Made by a program: the position numbers and the translations under genes
The notes under the pieces: model-generated
The model's input: the letters and a program-made list of their open reading frames with translations, nothing else
Databases searched by the model: none
What the model was told of the DNA's origin: nothing
Shown: piece after piece, positions 7,580 through 15,473 of the stretch
Position numbering within the stretch: position 1 is the stretch's first letter
How the letters are laid out: each line of letters starts with the position of its first letter
Source: Chryseobacterium oranimense
GTDB lineage: Bacteria > Bacteroidota > Bacteroidia > Flavobacteriales > Weeksellaceae
Reading direction: 5' to 3'
Length of the DNA: 64,000 bases
Assembly (NCBI RefSeq): GCF_025244725.1
Contig: NZ_CP104203.1
Span: forward strand, 2,604,001 to 2,668,000

Positions 7580-8803
7580 ATGAAAGATAACTCATTATCT
7601 AATATACTTAACCAATACGAAAGTAAGGAGCAGATTGACGGGCAGCTTTACACCCTCAATTTAGGACCTACCCACCCGGCAACTCACGGAATCTTCCAGA
7701 ACATCTTAACGATGGATGGCGAAAGAATCCTTCACGCAGAGCAAACCGTAGGATACATCCATAGAGCATTTGAAAAAATTTCAGAAAGAAGAAATTATTC
7801 TCAGATCACTACCCTTACCGACCGTATGAATTACTGTTCTGCACCCATCAACAATTTAGGTTGGCACATGACAGTTGAAAAGCTCATCGGTGTTAAAGTT
7901 CCAAAACGTGTAGATTATATGCGCGTTATTTTAATGGAGCTGGCAAGAATCGGTGATCACCTGATCTGTAACGGAGTAACCGGGATGGACTCAGGAGCAA
8001 TTACAGGTCTTACCTACATGTTCATCGAAAGAGAGCGTATTTATGATATGTACGAGCAGATCTGCGGAGCGAGAATGACAACCAATATGGGAAGAATCGG
8101 AGGTTTTGAAAGAGATTTCACTCCGAAATTCCATGAGTTATTAAAAGATTTCCTTAAAACTTTCCCTCCAAGATTCAAAGAATTCTGTACGTTATTGGAA
8201 AGAAACAGAATTTTCATGGACAGAACCATCGGAGCAGGAGCTATTTCTGCAGAAAGAGCATTAAGCTATGGTTTTACAGGTCCGAACTTACGTGCTGCAG
8301 GTGTAGATTATGATGTGAGAGTTGCACAGCCTTATTCTTCTTACGAAGATTTCGACTTCATTATTCCGGTAGGAACTGCAGGTGATACCTACGACCGTTT
8401 CATGGTCCGTCAGCAGGAAATCTGGGAATCCATTAAAATAATCAAACAAGCATACGAAAACCTTCCTGAAGGACCATTCCACGCGGATGTTCCGGATTTC
8501 TATCTTCCTGAAAAGGCAGATGTATATCAGAAAATGGAAGCCCTGATCTACCATTTCAAAATTGTAATGGGAGAAACAGATGTACCTAAAGGAGAAGTTT
8601 ATCATGCTGTAGAAGGAGGAAACGGAGAATTAGGATTCTATCTGGTGAGCGACGGAGGAAGAAGCCCTTACAGACTTCACTTCAGAAGACCATGCTTCAT
8701 TTACTATCAGGCGTATCCTGAAATGATCACAGGTTCTGTAATTTCAGATGCGATCGTTACCATGTGTAGTATGAATATCATTGCGGGAGAATTAGACGCA
8801 TAA
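7580..8803 (+). CDS. nuoD: NADH-quinone oxidoreductase subunit D
   Basis: 407-residue 49-kDa subunit that forms the quinone site together with NuoB. Recognisable segments are LGPTHPATHGIF near the N-terminus (the quinone-site His is in this loop), EIPVGTAGD-like IIPVGTAGDTYDRF, and the C-terminal GELGFYLVSDGG and RPCFIYYQAYP. It is related to the [NiFe]-hydrogenase large subunit but lacks the metal-binding Cys pairs, as expected. Length is normal. Confidence 0.97.
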   Translation: MKDNSLSNILNQYESKEQIDGQLYTLNLGPTHPATHGIFQNILTMDGERILHAEQTVGYIHRAFEKISERRNYSQITTLTDRMNYCSAPINNLGWHMTVEKLIGVKVPKRVDYMRVILMELARIGDHLICNGVTGMDSGAITGLTYMFIERERIYDMYEQICGARMTTNMGRIGGFERDFTPKFHELLKDFLKTFPPRFKEFCTLLERNRIFMDRTIGAGAISAERALSYGFTGPNLRAAGVDYDVRVAQPYSSYEDFDFIIPVGTAGDTYDRFMVRQQEIWESIKIIKQAYENLPEGPFHADVPDFYLPEKADVYQKMEALIYHFKIVMGETDVPKGEVYHAVEGGNGELGFYLVSDGGRSPYRLHFRRPCFIYYQAYPEMITGSVISDAIVTMCSMNIIAGELDA

Positions 8804-8810
8804 TAAAAAT

Positions 8811-8908
8811 CATAAATTTTGGATTATGAATTTTAGATTAATCCAAACTAATATAAAAATTGAAATTTTTTAGAATTCAAAATCTAAAATTCAAAATTTA
8901 AAATTTAA
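8811..8908. repeat. Heptad-tract element 4 (nuoD-nuoE gap)
   Basis: Left run 8811-8845 (words such as CATAAAT, TATGAAT) and right run 8874-8908 (five heptads such as AATTCAA, AATTTAA) in inverted orientation, able to fold into an imperfect long hairpin. Same word family as element 2. Ends 4 nt before the nuoE GTG. Confidence 0.75.
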
Positions 8909-8912
8909 AAAA

Positions 8913-9422
8913 GTGAGCGAAACAATAGCTTTTAAACCGGAAAGTTTAGAACAGGTACACAAAATTATCACAAGATATCCCGAAGGAAGACAAAAGTCTG
9001 CTCTTCTTCCTGTACTTCACTTAGCACAGAAAGAATTCGGAGGATGGTTAGACGTTCCTGTGATGGATTATGTTGCTGAATTATTAAGTATCAAGCCAAT
9101 TGAAGTATATGAAGTAGCTACTTTTTATACCATGTTCAATATGAAGCCGGTTGGTAAATATGTTTTGGAAGTATGCCGAACGGGACCTTGCATGGTATGC
9201 GGAAGCGAAAAAATCCTTGACCATATCAGAACCAAACTGAATATTAAGGACGGGGAAACTACCGAAGACGGTATGTTTACCTTAAAACCTGCTGAATGTC
9301 TTGGAGCCTGCGGATACGCACCAATGATGCAGCTTGGAAAATTCTTTCATGAAAATTTAACGATAGAAAAAGTGGACGAAATCCTTGATCTTTGCAGACA
9401 GGGACAGGTTGCTCTGGATTAA
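8913..9422 (+). CDS. nuoE: NADH-quinone oxidoreductase subunit E (GTG start)
   Basis: A 169-residue 24-kDa subunit of the NADH-dehydrogenase module. The thioredoxin-like [2Fe-2S] cluster N1a ligands are C88 and C93 (CRTGPC) and C129 and C133 (CLGAC); an extra Cys is at 96. The start codon is GTG directly after a heptad tract; no in-frame ATG would keep the N-terminal helical domain. Confidence 0.96.
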   Translation: MSETIAFKPESLEQVHKIITRYPEGRQKSALLPVLHLAQKEFGGWLDVPVMDYVAELLSIKPIEVYEVATFYTMFNMKPVGKYVLEVCRTGPCMVCGSEKILDHIRTKLNIKDGETTEDGMFTLKPAECLGACGYAPMMQLGKFFHENLTIEKVDEILDLCRQGQVALD

Positions 9423-9425
9423 TAG

Positions 9426-9520
9426 AAATTTTAAATTCTAAATTTTAGATTTTAAATTATTCACTAAAGTTTAATAATAATTAATGCAAGAAGCCAGAAG
9501 CCAATTGCAAGAAGCAAATA
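9426..9520. repeat. Heptad-tract element 5 (nuoE-nuoF gap)
   Basis: Two unrelated runs: five AT-rich heptads at 9426-9460 (AAATTTT, AAATTCT and variants) and five GC-anchored heptads at 9486-9520 (GCAAGAA, GCCAGAA and variants). The second uses the same GC phase as element 3. Ends 3 nt before the nuoF ATG. Confidence 0.8.
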
Positions 9521-9523
9521 ACA

Positions 9524-10882
9524 ATGAGTAAAAAACTTTTACTTAAAGACGCACATATAGAAGGCATCCGTTACTTTGAAACTTATCGTAAACAGGGAGG
9601 TTACACTGCAGCTGAAAAAGCCTTGAAAATGACACCCGATGAAATCCTTGAAGAAGTAAAAGCTTCCGGACTTCGTGGCCGTGGTGGAGCAGGATTCCCG
9701 ACAGGGATGAAATGGAGCTTCCTGGCAAAACCGGAAGGCGTTCCAAGACACCTTGTGGTAAATGCCGATGAATCTGAGCCCGGAACTTTCAAAGACAGAT
9801 ATTTAATGGAATTCCTTCCTCACTTACTGATTGAAGGGATGCTTATTTCATCTTACTGCTTAGGTTCCAATGTTTCCTATATCTACATCCGTGGAGAATA
9901 TTCATGGATTCCCGATATTCTGGAAGAAGCCATTGAAGAAGCCAAAGCAGCAGGATTTTTAGGTAAAAACATCTTAGGAACCGGTTTCGACTGTGAAATT
10001 TATGTTCAGAGAGGAGGAGGAGCTTACATCTGTGGTGAAGAAACCGCTTTGCTTGAATCCCTTGAAGGTAAAAGAGGAAACCCAAGATTAAAACCACCAT
10101 TCCCGGCTGTAAAAGGACTTTGGGAAAGACCAACGGTGGTAAACAACGTAGAATCTATTGCAGCTATCGTCCCTATCATTGATATCACAGGAGCTGAATA
10201 TGCTAAAATCGGAGTTGGAAGATCTACAGGTACAAAATTAATTTCTGCTTGCGGAAACATCAATAAACCGGGAGTTTACGAAATTGATATGACCATCACT
10301 GTTGAAGAATTCATCTACTCTGATGAATATTGTGGTGGTATTAAAGACGGAAAAAGATTAAAAGCCTGTATTCCAGGAGGAAGTTCTGTTCCTATTGTTC
10401 CAGCTAATTTATTACTGAGAACCGTGAACGGAGAACCGAGATATATGAACTACGAATCATTGGCAGACGGTGGTTTTGCTACCGGAACCATGATGGGTTC
10501 AGGAGGTTTCATCGTTCTGGATGAAGATCAGTGCATCGTGGAGCATACCATGACTTTAGCAAGATTCTACAATCACGAAAGCTGTGGACAGTGTACCCCT
10601 TGCCGTGAAGGTACAGGATGGATGTACAAAATTTTAAAGAAAATTGAGAAAGGAGAAGGAAAAATGGAAGACATTGACCTTCTTTGGGATATACAGAGAA
10701 AGATCGAAGGAAACACGATCTGTCCGTTGGGAGATGCAGCAGCCTGGCCGGTTGCAGCAGCCATCCGTCATTTCAGAGATGAATTCGAGTGGCACATTAA
10801 AAACCCGGAATTATCTCAGACTCAAAATTATGGATTGGCAAATTATGCTGACCCGATTCCGGCTGTTGAAAAAAATGCATAG
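9524..10882 (+). CDS. nuoF: NADH-quinone oxidoreductase subunit F
   Basis: The 452-residue 51-kDa subunit oxidises NADH. The Gly-rich GRGGAGFPTG (52-61) binds FMN/NADH, a second Gly-rich loop RGGGAYICGEETAL follows, and C354-x2-C357-x2-C360 with C400 hold [4Fe-4S] cluster N3. Length is typical. Seven bp separate it from an outer-membrane-protein gene that is not part of complex I. Confidence 0.97.
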   Translation: MSKKLLLKDAHIEGIRYFETYRKQGGYTAAEKALKMTPDEILEEVKASGLRGRGGAGFPTGMKWSFLAKPEGVPRHLVVNADESEPGTFKDRYLMEFLPHLLIEGMLISSYCLGSNVSYIYIRGEYSWIPDILEEAIEEAKAAGFLGKNILGTGFDCEIYVQRGGGAYICGEETALLESLEGKRGNPRLKPPFPAVKGLWERPTVVNNVESIAAIVPIIDITGAEYAKIGVGRSTGTKLISACGNINKPGVYEIDMTITVEEFIYSDEYCGGIKDGKRLKACIPGGSSVPIVPANLLLRTVNGEPRYMNYESLADGGFATGTMMGSGGFIVLDEDQCIVEHTMTLARFYNHESCGQCTPCREGTGWMYKILKKIEKGEGKMEDIDLLWDIQRKIEGNTICPLGDAAAWPVAAAIRHFRDEFEWHIKNPELSQTQNYGLANYADPIPAVEKNA

Positions 10883-10889
10883 CTAAAAA

Positions 10890-11768
10890 ATGAAGAAGTT
10901 ATTGGTTGTCGGCTTAATGATGTCAGGTCTTGCTTTTGGGCAGGTAAAAAAAGATACATTAGACAAAGAATATAAACTGGAGGTAGCTCCAAAGAAAGAG
11001 AAGAAGCAGAAACCCAATCCTTTGAGCAAGAAAGGTCAGGTGTTTGTTTTTTACGGATGGAACAGAGGAGCTTTTAGCAATTCTGATATTCATTTTACCG
11101 GAAACGGTTATGATTTTCAGCTGAATAATGTACAGGCAAGAGATAAACCTACCAAATTCGGAATCGTTTATATCGATCCAAGCTGGTTTACAGTAACGCA
11201 GTACAATTTCAGACTGGGATATTTTATCAAAGATAATTTAGCCCTTGTTTTGGGGATAGATCATATGAAATATGTAATGAAGCAGGACCAGACGGTTGAT
11301 TTTTCAGGTACAATTTCAGATCCTAAATATGCAGGAATGGTGCAGAACGGACAGGTTAATTTAGCCGACACCCAGTTCCTCACTTTCGAGCATACGGATG
11401 GATTGAATTATGAAAATTTAGGTCTTGAGAAATACAGGAACCTTATTCATAAGAAAAATATAGATCTGGTATGGTCTTATGGAGCAGGAATCGGGGTGAT
11501 GTTTCCTAAAAGTAACATCAAGCTTTTTGGAAATGAAAGAAGCGACCGTTTCCACGTTGCAGGTATGGGAACCGATCTTAGAACCAGTCTTAACATGGTT
11601 TTCTGGAAAAACTGGATGATCAGAGCAGAGGCAAAAGCCGGATATATCAATATGTGGGATATCAAGACTACATTAAATAATAAGCCGGATAAAGCACGTC
11701 AGGATTTTGTTTTCGGACAGGTCCTTGCAGGCATCGGATATACATTTAACACGAAGAAGTATAATTAA
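10890..11768 (+). CDS. Outer-membrane beta-barrel protein inside the nuo operon
   Basis: 292 residues with a signal peptide (MKKLLVVGLMMSGLAFGQ, cut near residue 18), then a Lys-rich stretch, then alternating aromatic/hydrophobic beta strands with an aromatic C-terminal end (GIGYTFNTKKYN). This is the plan of a small porin-like barrel. No complex I role is known for such a protein. It starts 7 bp after nuoF and is followed after 43 bp by nuoG, so it must be co-transcribed with complex I. No specific family name is justified. Confidence 0.75.
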   Translation: MKKLLVVGLMMSGLAFGQVKKDTLDKEYKLEVAPKKEKKQKPNPLSKKGQVFVFYGWNRGAFSNSDIHFTGNGYDFQLNNVQARDKPTKFGIVYIDPSWFTVTQYNFRLGYFIKDNLALVLGIDHMKYVMKQDQTVDFSGTISDPKYAGMVQNGQVNLADTQFLTFEHTDGLNYENLGLEKYRNLIHKKNIDLVWSYGAGIGVMFPKSNIKLFGNERSDRFHVAGMGTDLRTSLNMVFWKNWMIRAEAKAGYINMWDIKTTLNNKPDKARQDFVFGQVLAGIGYTFNTKKYN

Positions 11769-11773
11769 AATAG

Positions 11774-11808
11774 AGCTTAACGCCTTAAAAGCATAAGCGA
11801 AAGCATAG
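11774..11808. repeat. Possible degenerate heptad tract (barrel gene-nuoG gap)
   Basis: GC-anchored words reminiscent of elements 3 and 5 (GCTTAAC, GCCTTAA, then GCATAAG-like), but the spacing is 7, 9, 6, 6 rather than strictly 7. Listed as a weak member; it fills the 43-bp gap. Confidence 0.35.
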
Positions 11809-11811
11809 AAT

Positions 11812-12810
11812 ATGAGCGAAGAGGTTAAAAAATTCAAAATAACTATAGACGGACAGACTACTGAAGTTTTGCCTGGAACTTCTATTTTGGAAGCTGCCAG
11901 ACAAATTGGTGGAAAATCTGTACCTCCTGCAATGTGCTATTACAGCAAATTGGAAACCAGTGGAGGGAGATGTAGAACTTGCTTGGTCGAAGTTTCGAAA
12001 GGATCCGAAGCAGATCCGCGTCCTATGCCTAAATTAGTTGCTAGTTGCAGAACTAACGTAATGGACGGTATGGAAGTGAAAAATCTTACTTCTGAAAAAG
12101 CTCAGGAAGGAAGAAAAGCCGTTACCGAATTCCTGTTGGTAAACCACCCTCTTGACTGTCCGATTTGTGACCAGGCTGGTGAATGCCACCTTCAGGATCT
12201 TGGTTATGAGCACGGAAACCTTGAGACGAGAACTGAATTTGAAAGGAATACATACGAAGCAGACGATCTTGGTCCTCACATTAAACTGAATATGAACCGT
12301 TGTATTCTTTGTGCAAGATGCGTATTGGCAGCCAACCAGTTAACAGGAGAAAGAGAGCACGGAATTCTATTCAGAGGAGATCACGCTGAAATCTCTACTT
12401 ATTTAAATAAAGCTTTAGATAATGACTTCATCGGAAACATTATTGATGTTTGTCCGGTTGGAGCCTTAACAGACAGAACTTCCCGTTTTGCAAGCAGAGT
12501 CTGGTTCACAAAACCAATGAATGCTACCTGCAAATGTGATAAATGTTCAGGAAAAGCCGTAGTTTGGATGAAAGGTGATGAAATCATAAGAGTAACTGCC
12601 AGAAAAGACCAATGGGGAGAAGTGGAAGAATTCATCTGCGATACTTGCCGTTTTGAAAGAAAAGAACTTTCTGACTGGAACATTGAAGGTCCTAGACATA
12701 TCGACAGACATTCAGTAATTTCATTGAACCACTACGAAAAACCAAAGGATGAGCTAAGAGTATTAGACAATCCTATGGCCAAAGAAATCAGTGAAAAAGA
12801 CGAAAAATAA
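11812..12810 (+). CDS. nuoG: NADH-quinone oxidoreductase subunit G, short form
   Basis: 332 residues against about 780-910 in Thermus or E. coli. All N-terminal cluster sites are present: C42, C54, C57, C79 for [2Fe-2S] N1b; H112, C116, C119, C125 for N5; C164, C167, C170, C214 for N4. A further Cys group (C240, C242, C245, C276, C279) resembles the N7-type site that opens the molybdopterin-oxidoreductase fold. The protein ends soon after in a polar tail, so the large molybdopterin-like domain is absent. The gene ends with a normal stop and is followed by a heptad element, so this is a compact form, known from my recollection of other Bacteroidota, rather than a frameshift. Confidence 0.93.
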   Translation: MSEEVKKFKITIDGQTTEVLPGTSILEAARQIGGKSVPPAMCYYSKLETSGGRCRTCLVEVSKGSEADPRPMPKLVASCRTNVMDGMEVKNLTSEKAQEGRKAVTEFLLVNHPLDCPICDQAGECHLQDLGYEHGNLETRTEFERNTYEADDLGPHIKLNMNRCILCARCVLAANQLTGEREHGILFRGDHAEISTYLNKALDNDFIGNIIDVCPVGALTDRTSRFASRVWFTKPMNATCKCDKCSGKAVVWMKGDEIIRVTARKDQWGEVEEFICDTCRFERKELSDWNIEGPRHIDRHSVISLNHYEKPKDELRVLDNPMAKEISEKDEK

Positions 12811-12899
12811 TTGATAATGTATTGATGTGTTGATGTGATGATACGATGATTAATTCTCTATCCTCTAACATCTAACTTCTAATATCTAACATCTAAAAA
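12811..12899. repeat. Heptad-tract element 7 (nuoG-nuoH gap)
   Basis: Right run of six heptads (12858-12899) based on CTAACAT and CTAACTT. The left part (12811-12851) is a looser run around TTGATGTG/GATGATAC with a period nearer 8. Ends 5 nt before the nuoH ATG. The same pairing of two word types recurs in the next gap. Confidence 0.8.
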
Positions 12900-12904
12900 T
12901 AAAA

Positions 12905-13969
12905 ATGGATTTACTAACATTTAAACTTATACTTGTACTGGCACTTTTCCTGCTATCTCTTACGATTGCAGCCTACTCTACCTGGGCAGAAAGAAAAGTA
13001 GCGTCTATCATGCAGGATAGAATTGGTCCCAACAGAGCAGGACCTTTCGGATTGCTGCAGCCTCTTGCTGATGGTGGAAAGTTTTTCTTTAAAGAAGATT
13101 TTACACCAGCCAATGCAGAAAAATTCCTTTTCGTATTGGGACCGGCTTTGGTAATGTTTATTTCATTAATTACAGGAGCAGTTATTCCTTGGGGTAAAAG
13201 TTTAAATATTGCAGGAACATCTTTTGACCTGCAGGTTGCCAACATTGATGTAGGAGTACTTTTCATCATCGGAATGGCTTCCATTGGGGTATACGGAATC
13301 ATGATCGGAGGTTGGGCTTCGAATAATAAATATTCATTATTAGGTGCTATCCGTGCTTCTTCACAGATGATTTCTTACGAATTGGCGATGGGATTAGCAT
13401 TACTTTCTATCATCATGATGACAGGAAGTTTAGATTTAAAAGAAATTACCGAAAGCCAAACGACAGGAAAACTTTGGGGAGTTATTCCATGGGTTTCCGG
13501 ATTCAACTGGAATATTTTCTATCAGCCGATTGCTTTCCTGGTATTCTTTACTGCTGCATTGGCAGAAACCAACAGACACCCTTTCGATTTACCTGAATGT
13601 GAATCTGAGCTTGTAACAGGATATTCTACAGAATACTCATCAATGAAGCTAGGTTTATATATGTTTGGTGAATACGTAAACATGTTTATCTCCAATGCAT
13701 TCATGGTGGTTCTTTTCTTCGGAGGATACAACTATCCGGGAATTGAATGGGTTACTCAGAACTGGGGCGAAAACGCAGCAGGAATTTTGAGTATTGTAGC
13801 ATTCTTAACGAAAACGGTAATCGGAATTCTGATCTTCATGTGGATCAGATGGACGCTTCCAAGATTCAGATATGACCAATTAATGCACTTAGGATGGAAA
13901 ACTCTTATCCCAATGGCATTGGTAAACCTGCTGATTACAGGAGCTGTAATTTTAGCATTTGCAAACTAG
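12905..13969 (+). CDS. nuoH: NADH-quinone oxidoreductase subunit H
   Basis: 354-residue, eight-helix membrane subunit that contacts the quinone tunnel. Conserved AERKVASIMQDRIGPNRAGPFGLLQPLADG near the N-terminus, FFTAALAETNRHPFDLPECESELVTGYSTEYSSM in the middle loop, and WIRWTLPRFRYDQLM near the C-terminus identify it without doubt. Normal length. Confidence 0.97.
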   Translation: MDLLTFKLILVLALFLLSLTIAAYSTWAERKVASIMQDRIGPNRAGPFGLLQPLADGGKFFFKEDFTPANAEKFLFVLGPALVMFISLITGAVIPWGKSLNIAGTSFDLQVANIDVGVLFIIGMASIGVYGIMIGGWASNNKYSLLGAIRASSQMISYELAMGLALLSIIMMTGSLDLKEITESQTTGKLWGVIPWVSGFNWNIFYQPIAFLVFFTAALAETNRHPFDLPECESELVTGYSTEYSSMKLGLYMFGEYVNMFISNAFMVVLFFGGYNYPGIEWVTQNWGENAAGILSIVAFLTKTVIGILIFMWIRWTLPRFRYDQLMHLGWKTLIPMALVNLLITGAVILAFAN

Positions 13970-13985
13970 AATAATTTGAAAATGA

Positions 13986-14078
13986 GATGATGTGATGATG
14001 TGATAATTTGGTGATCCGGGTAAGAACTTCCCGCTTCCATCTTCTAACATCTAACGTCTAACATCTAACATCTATAAT
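13986..14078. repeat. Heptad-tract element 8 (nuoH-nuoI gap)
   Basis: Seven in-register heptads at 14028-14076 (TTCCCGC, TTCCATC, then repeated ATCTAAC-type words), preceded by a GATGATGT octad run at about 13986-14009. Both word types match element 7 one gene upstream. The CCCGCTTCC word also occurs, complemented, in element 10. Ends 3 nt before the nuoI ATG. Confidence 0.8.
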
Positions 14079-14081
14079 TAA

Positions 14082-14639
14082 ATGAAACTTACAAACAGAT
14101 CAAAAGTTGTTTCCAATAAAGAAATGACCCTTGCTGAAAAAATCTACCTTCCTGCTATTTTTACAGGAATGGGGATTACATTCAAGCATGCTGTAAGAAC
14201 CGTGATAAAAGGAGCTCCCGCAGTATATTCGTATCCTGAGGTGCAGAAGCCGAGAACTACTATCTGGAGAGGTCAGCACGTTCTGAAAAGAGACGAAGAA
14301 GGCAGAGAAAGATGTACAGCCTGCGGACTTTGTGCTGTAGCCTGTCCTGCAGAAGCTATTACGATGACTTCTGCTGAAAGAACGAAGGAAGAAAAACACC
14401 TTTACAGAGAAGAAAAATATGCATCAGTATATGAAATCAATATGCTGAGATGTATTTTCTGCGGAATGTGTGAAGAAGCCTGTCCGAAGTCTGCCATCTA
14501 TCTTACAGACAGATTGGTAGATGTGGAAACTAACAGAGGTTCTTTCATCTACGGAAAAGATAAGTTGGTTGAAAAAATAAATGAAAGGATTGACATTACG
14601 ACAAGACAGTCCGAGAAACAAAAAAATGCGGTAAAATAA
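14082..14639 (+). CDS. nuoI: NADH-quinone oxidoreductase subunit I
   Basis: 185-residue subunit with two 8-iron-ferredoxin motifs, CTACGLCAVACP and CIFCGMCEEACP, which hold [4Fe-4S] clusters N6a and N6b and pass electrons to NuoB. The stop and the nuoJ start share a base (TAATG), indicating translational coupling. Confidence 0.97.
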   Translation: MKLTNRSKVVSNKEMTLAEKIYLPAIFTGMGITFKHAVRTVIKGAPAVYSYPEVQKPRTTIWRGQHVLKRDEEGRERCTACGLCAVACPAEAITMTSAERTKEEKHLYREEKYASVYEINMLRCIFCGMCEEACPKSAIYLTDRLVDVETNRGSFIYGKDKLVEKINERIDITTRQSEKQKNAVK

Positions 14640-15136
14640 TGGATCAGATTTTATTTTTCTTGGTGGCGTTTTTAGCAGTGTCAAGTGCGGTTTACTTTGT
14701 GTTTGCAAGAAATCCTCTTTATGCTGTTTTGTCATTAATTGTTACGATGTTTTCCATTGCAGGGATGTACATCCTTCTGAATGCACAATTCCTTGCCATC
14801 ATCCAGATTATAGTATATGCCGGAGCCATCATGGTATTATTCCTTTATATCCTGATGATGCTTAACCTTAATAAAGAAGACGAAAGTAAGAAGGGCAATA
14901 CTTTAAAATTTGTCGGGGTTTTTACTGCCGGTCTTTTATTAATTGGAGTTTTAGGCGTATTCAGAGGCGTTCAGGACAACCACATCGTTGTTGAAAATGT
15001 AGACAAAGGAGTGGGTCTTACGAAAAATCTGGGAAGGCTTTTGTTTAACGAATATGTTTTGCCGTTTGAGCTTGCATCCATCCTTATTTTGGCAGGTATT
15101 GTAGGTGCGGTATTAATCGGTAAAAAAGATTTATAA
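14639..15136 (+). CDS. nuoJ: NADH-quinone oxidoreductase subunit J
   Basis: 165-residue membrane subunit with five predicted helices; the conserved helix-3 segment IQIIVYAGAIMVLFLYILMM carries the pi-bulge region typical of NuoJ. Overlaps nuoI by 1 bp and precedes nuoK by 4 bp. Confidence 0.95.
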   Translation: MDQILFFLVAFLAVSSAVYFVFARNPLYAVLSLIVTMFSIAGMYILLNAQFLAIIQIIVYAGAIMVLFLYILMMLNLNKEDESKKGNTLKFVGVFTAGLLLIGVLGVFRGVQDNHIVVENVDKGVGLTKNLGRLLFNEYVLPFELASILILAGIVGAVLIGKKDL

Positions 15137-15140
15137 AATT

Positions 15141-15470
15141 ATGGGAGAAGTAAATACATTTATACAAAGCGTCCCTCTGAATTATTTCATCATACTTTCT
15201 TCAGTATTGTTCTGTCTGGGAGTGTTGGGAGTATTGCTGAGAAAAAACGCTATTGTTATCTTGGGCTGTGTAGAGCTTATGCTGAATTCTGTAAACCTTC
15301 TGTTAGCTGCTTTTTCAGCATACAAAGGAAACGGAGACGGACAGCTTTTAGTTTTCTTCATTATGGTGGTAGCCGCCGCTGAAGTAGCGGTAGGTCTGGC
15401 AATTATTGCTATGCTGTATAGAAATACCCGTTCTGTAGATGTAAGTATATTTAATAAATTAAGAGGATAA
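15141..15470 (+). CDS. nuoK: NADH-quinone oxidoreductase subunit K
   Basis: 109-residue, three-helix membrane subunit homologous to Mrp antiporter MrpC. Conserved membrane Glu residues lie in VILGCVELMLNSVNLLL and AAAEVAVGLAIIAMLYRN. Three bp separate it from nuoL. Confidence 0.96.
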   Translation: MGEVNTFIQSVPLNYFIILSSVLFCLGVLGVLLRKNAIVILGCVELMLNSVNLLLAAFSAYKGNGDGQLLVFFIMVVAAAEVAVGLAIIAMLYRNTRSVDVSIFNKLRG

Positions 15471-15473
15471 GGA

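Noticed and set aside
10644..10886. 80-codon frame inside nuoF
   Set aside because: It lies in another frame of a well-conserved gene and has no recognisable product.
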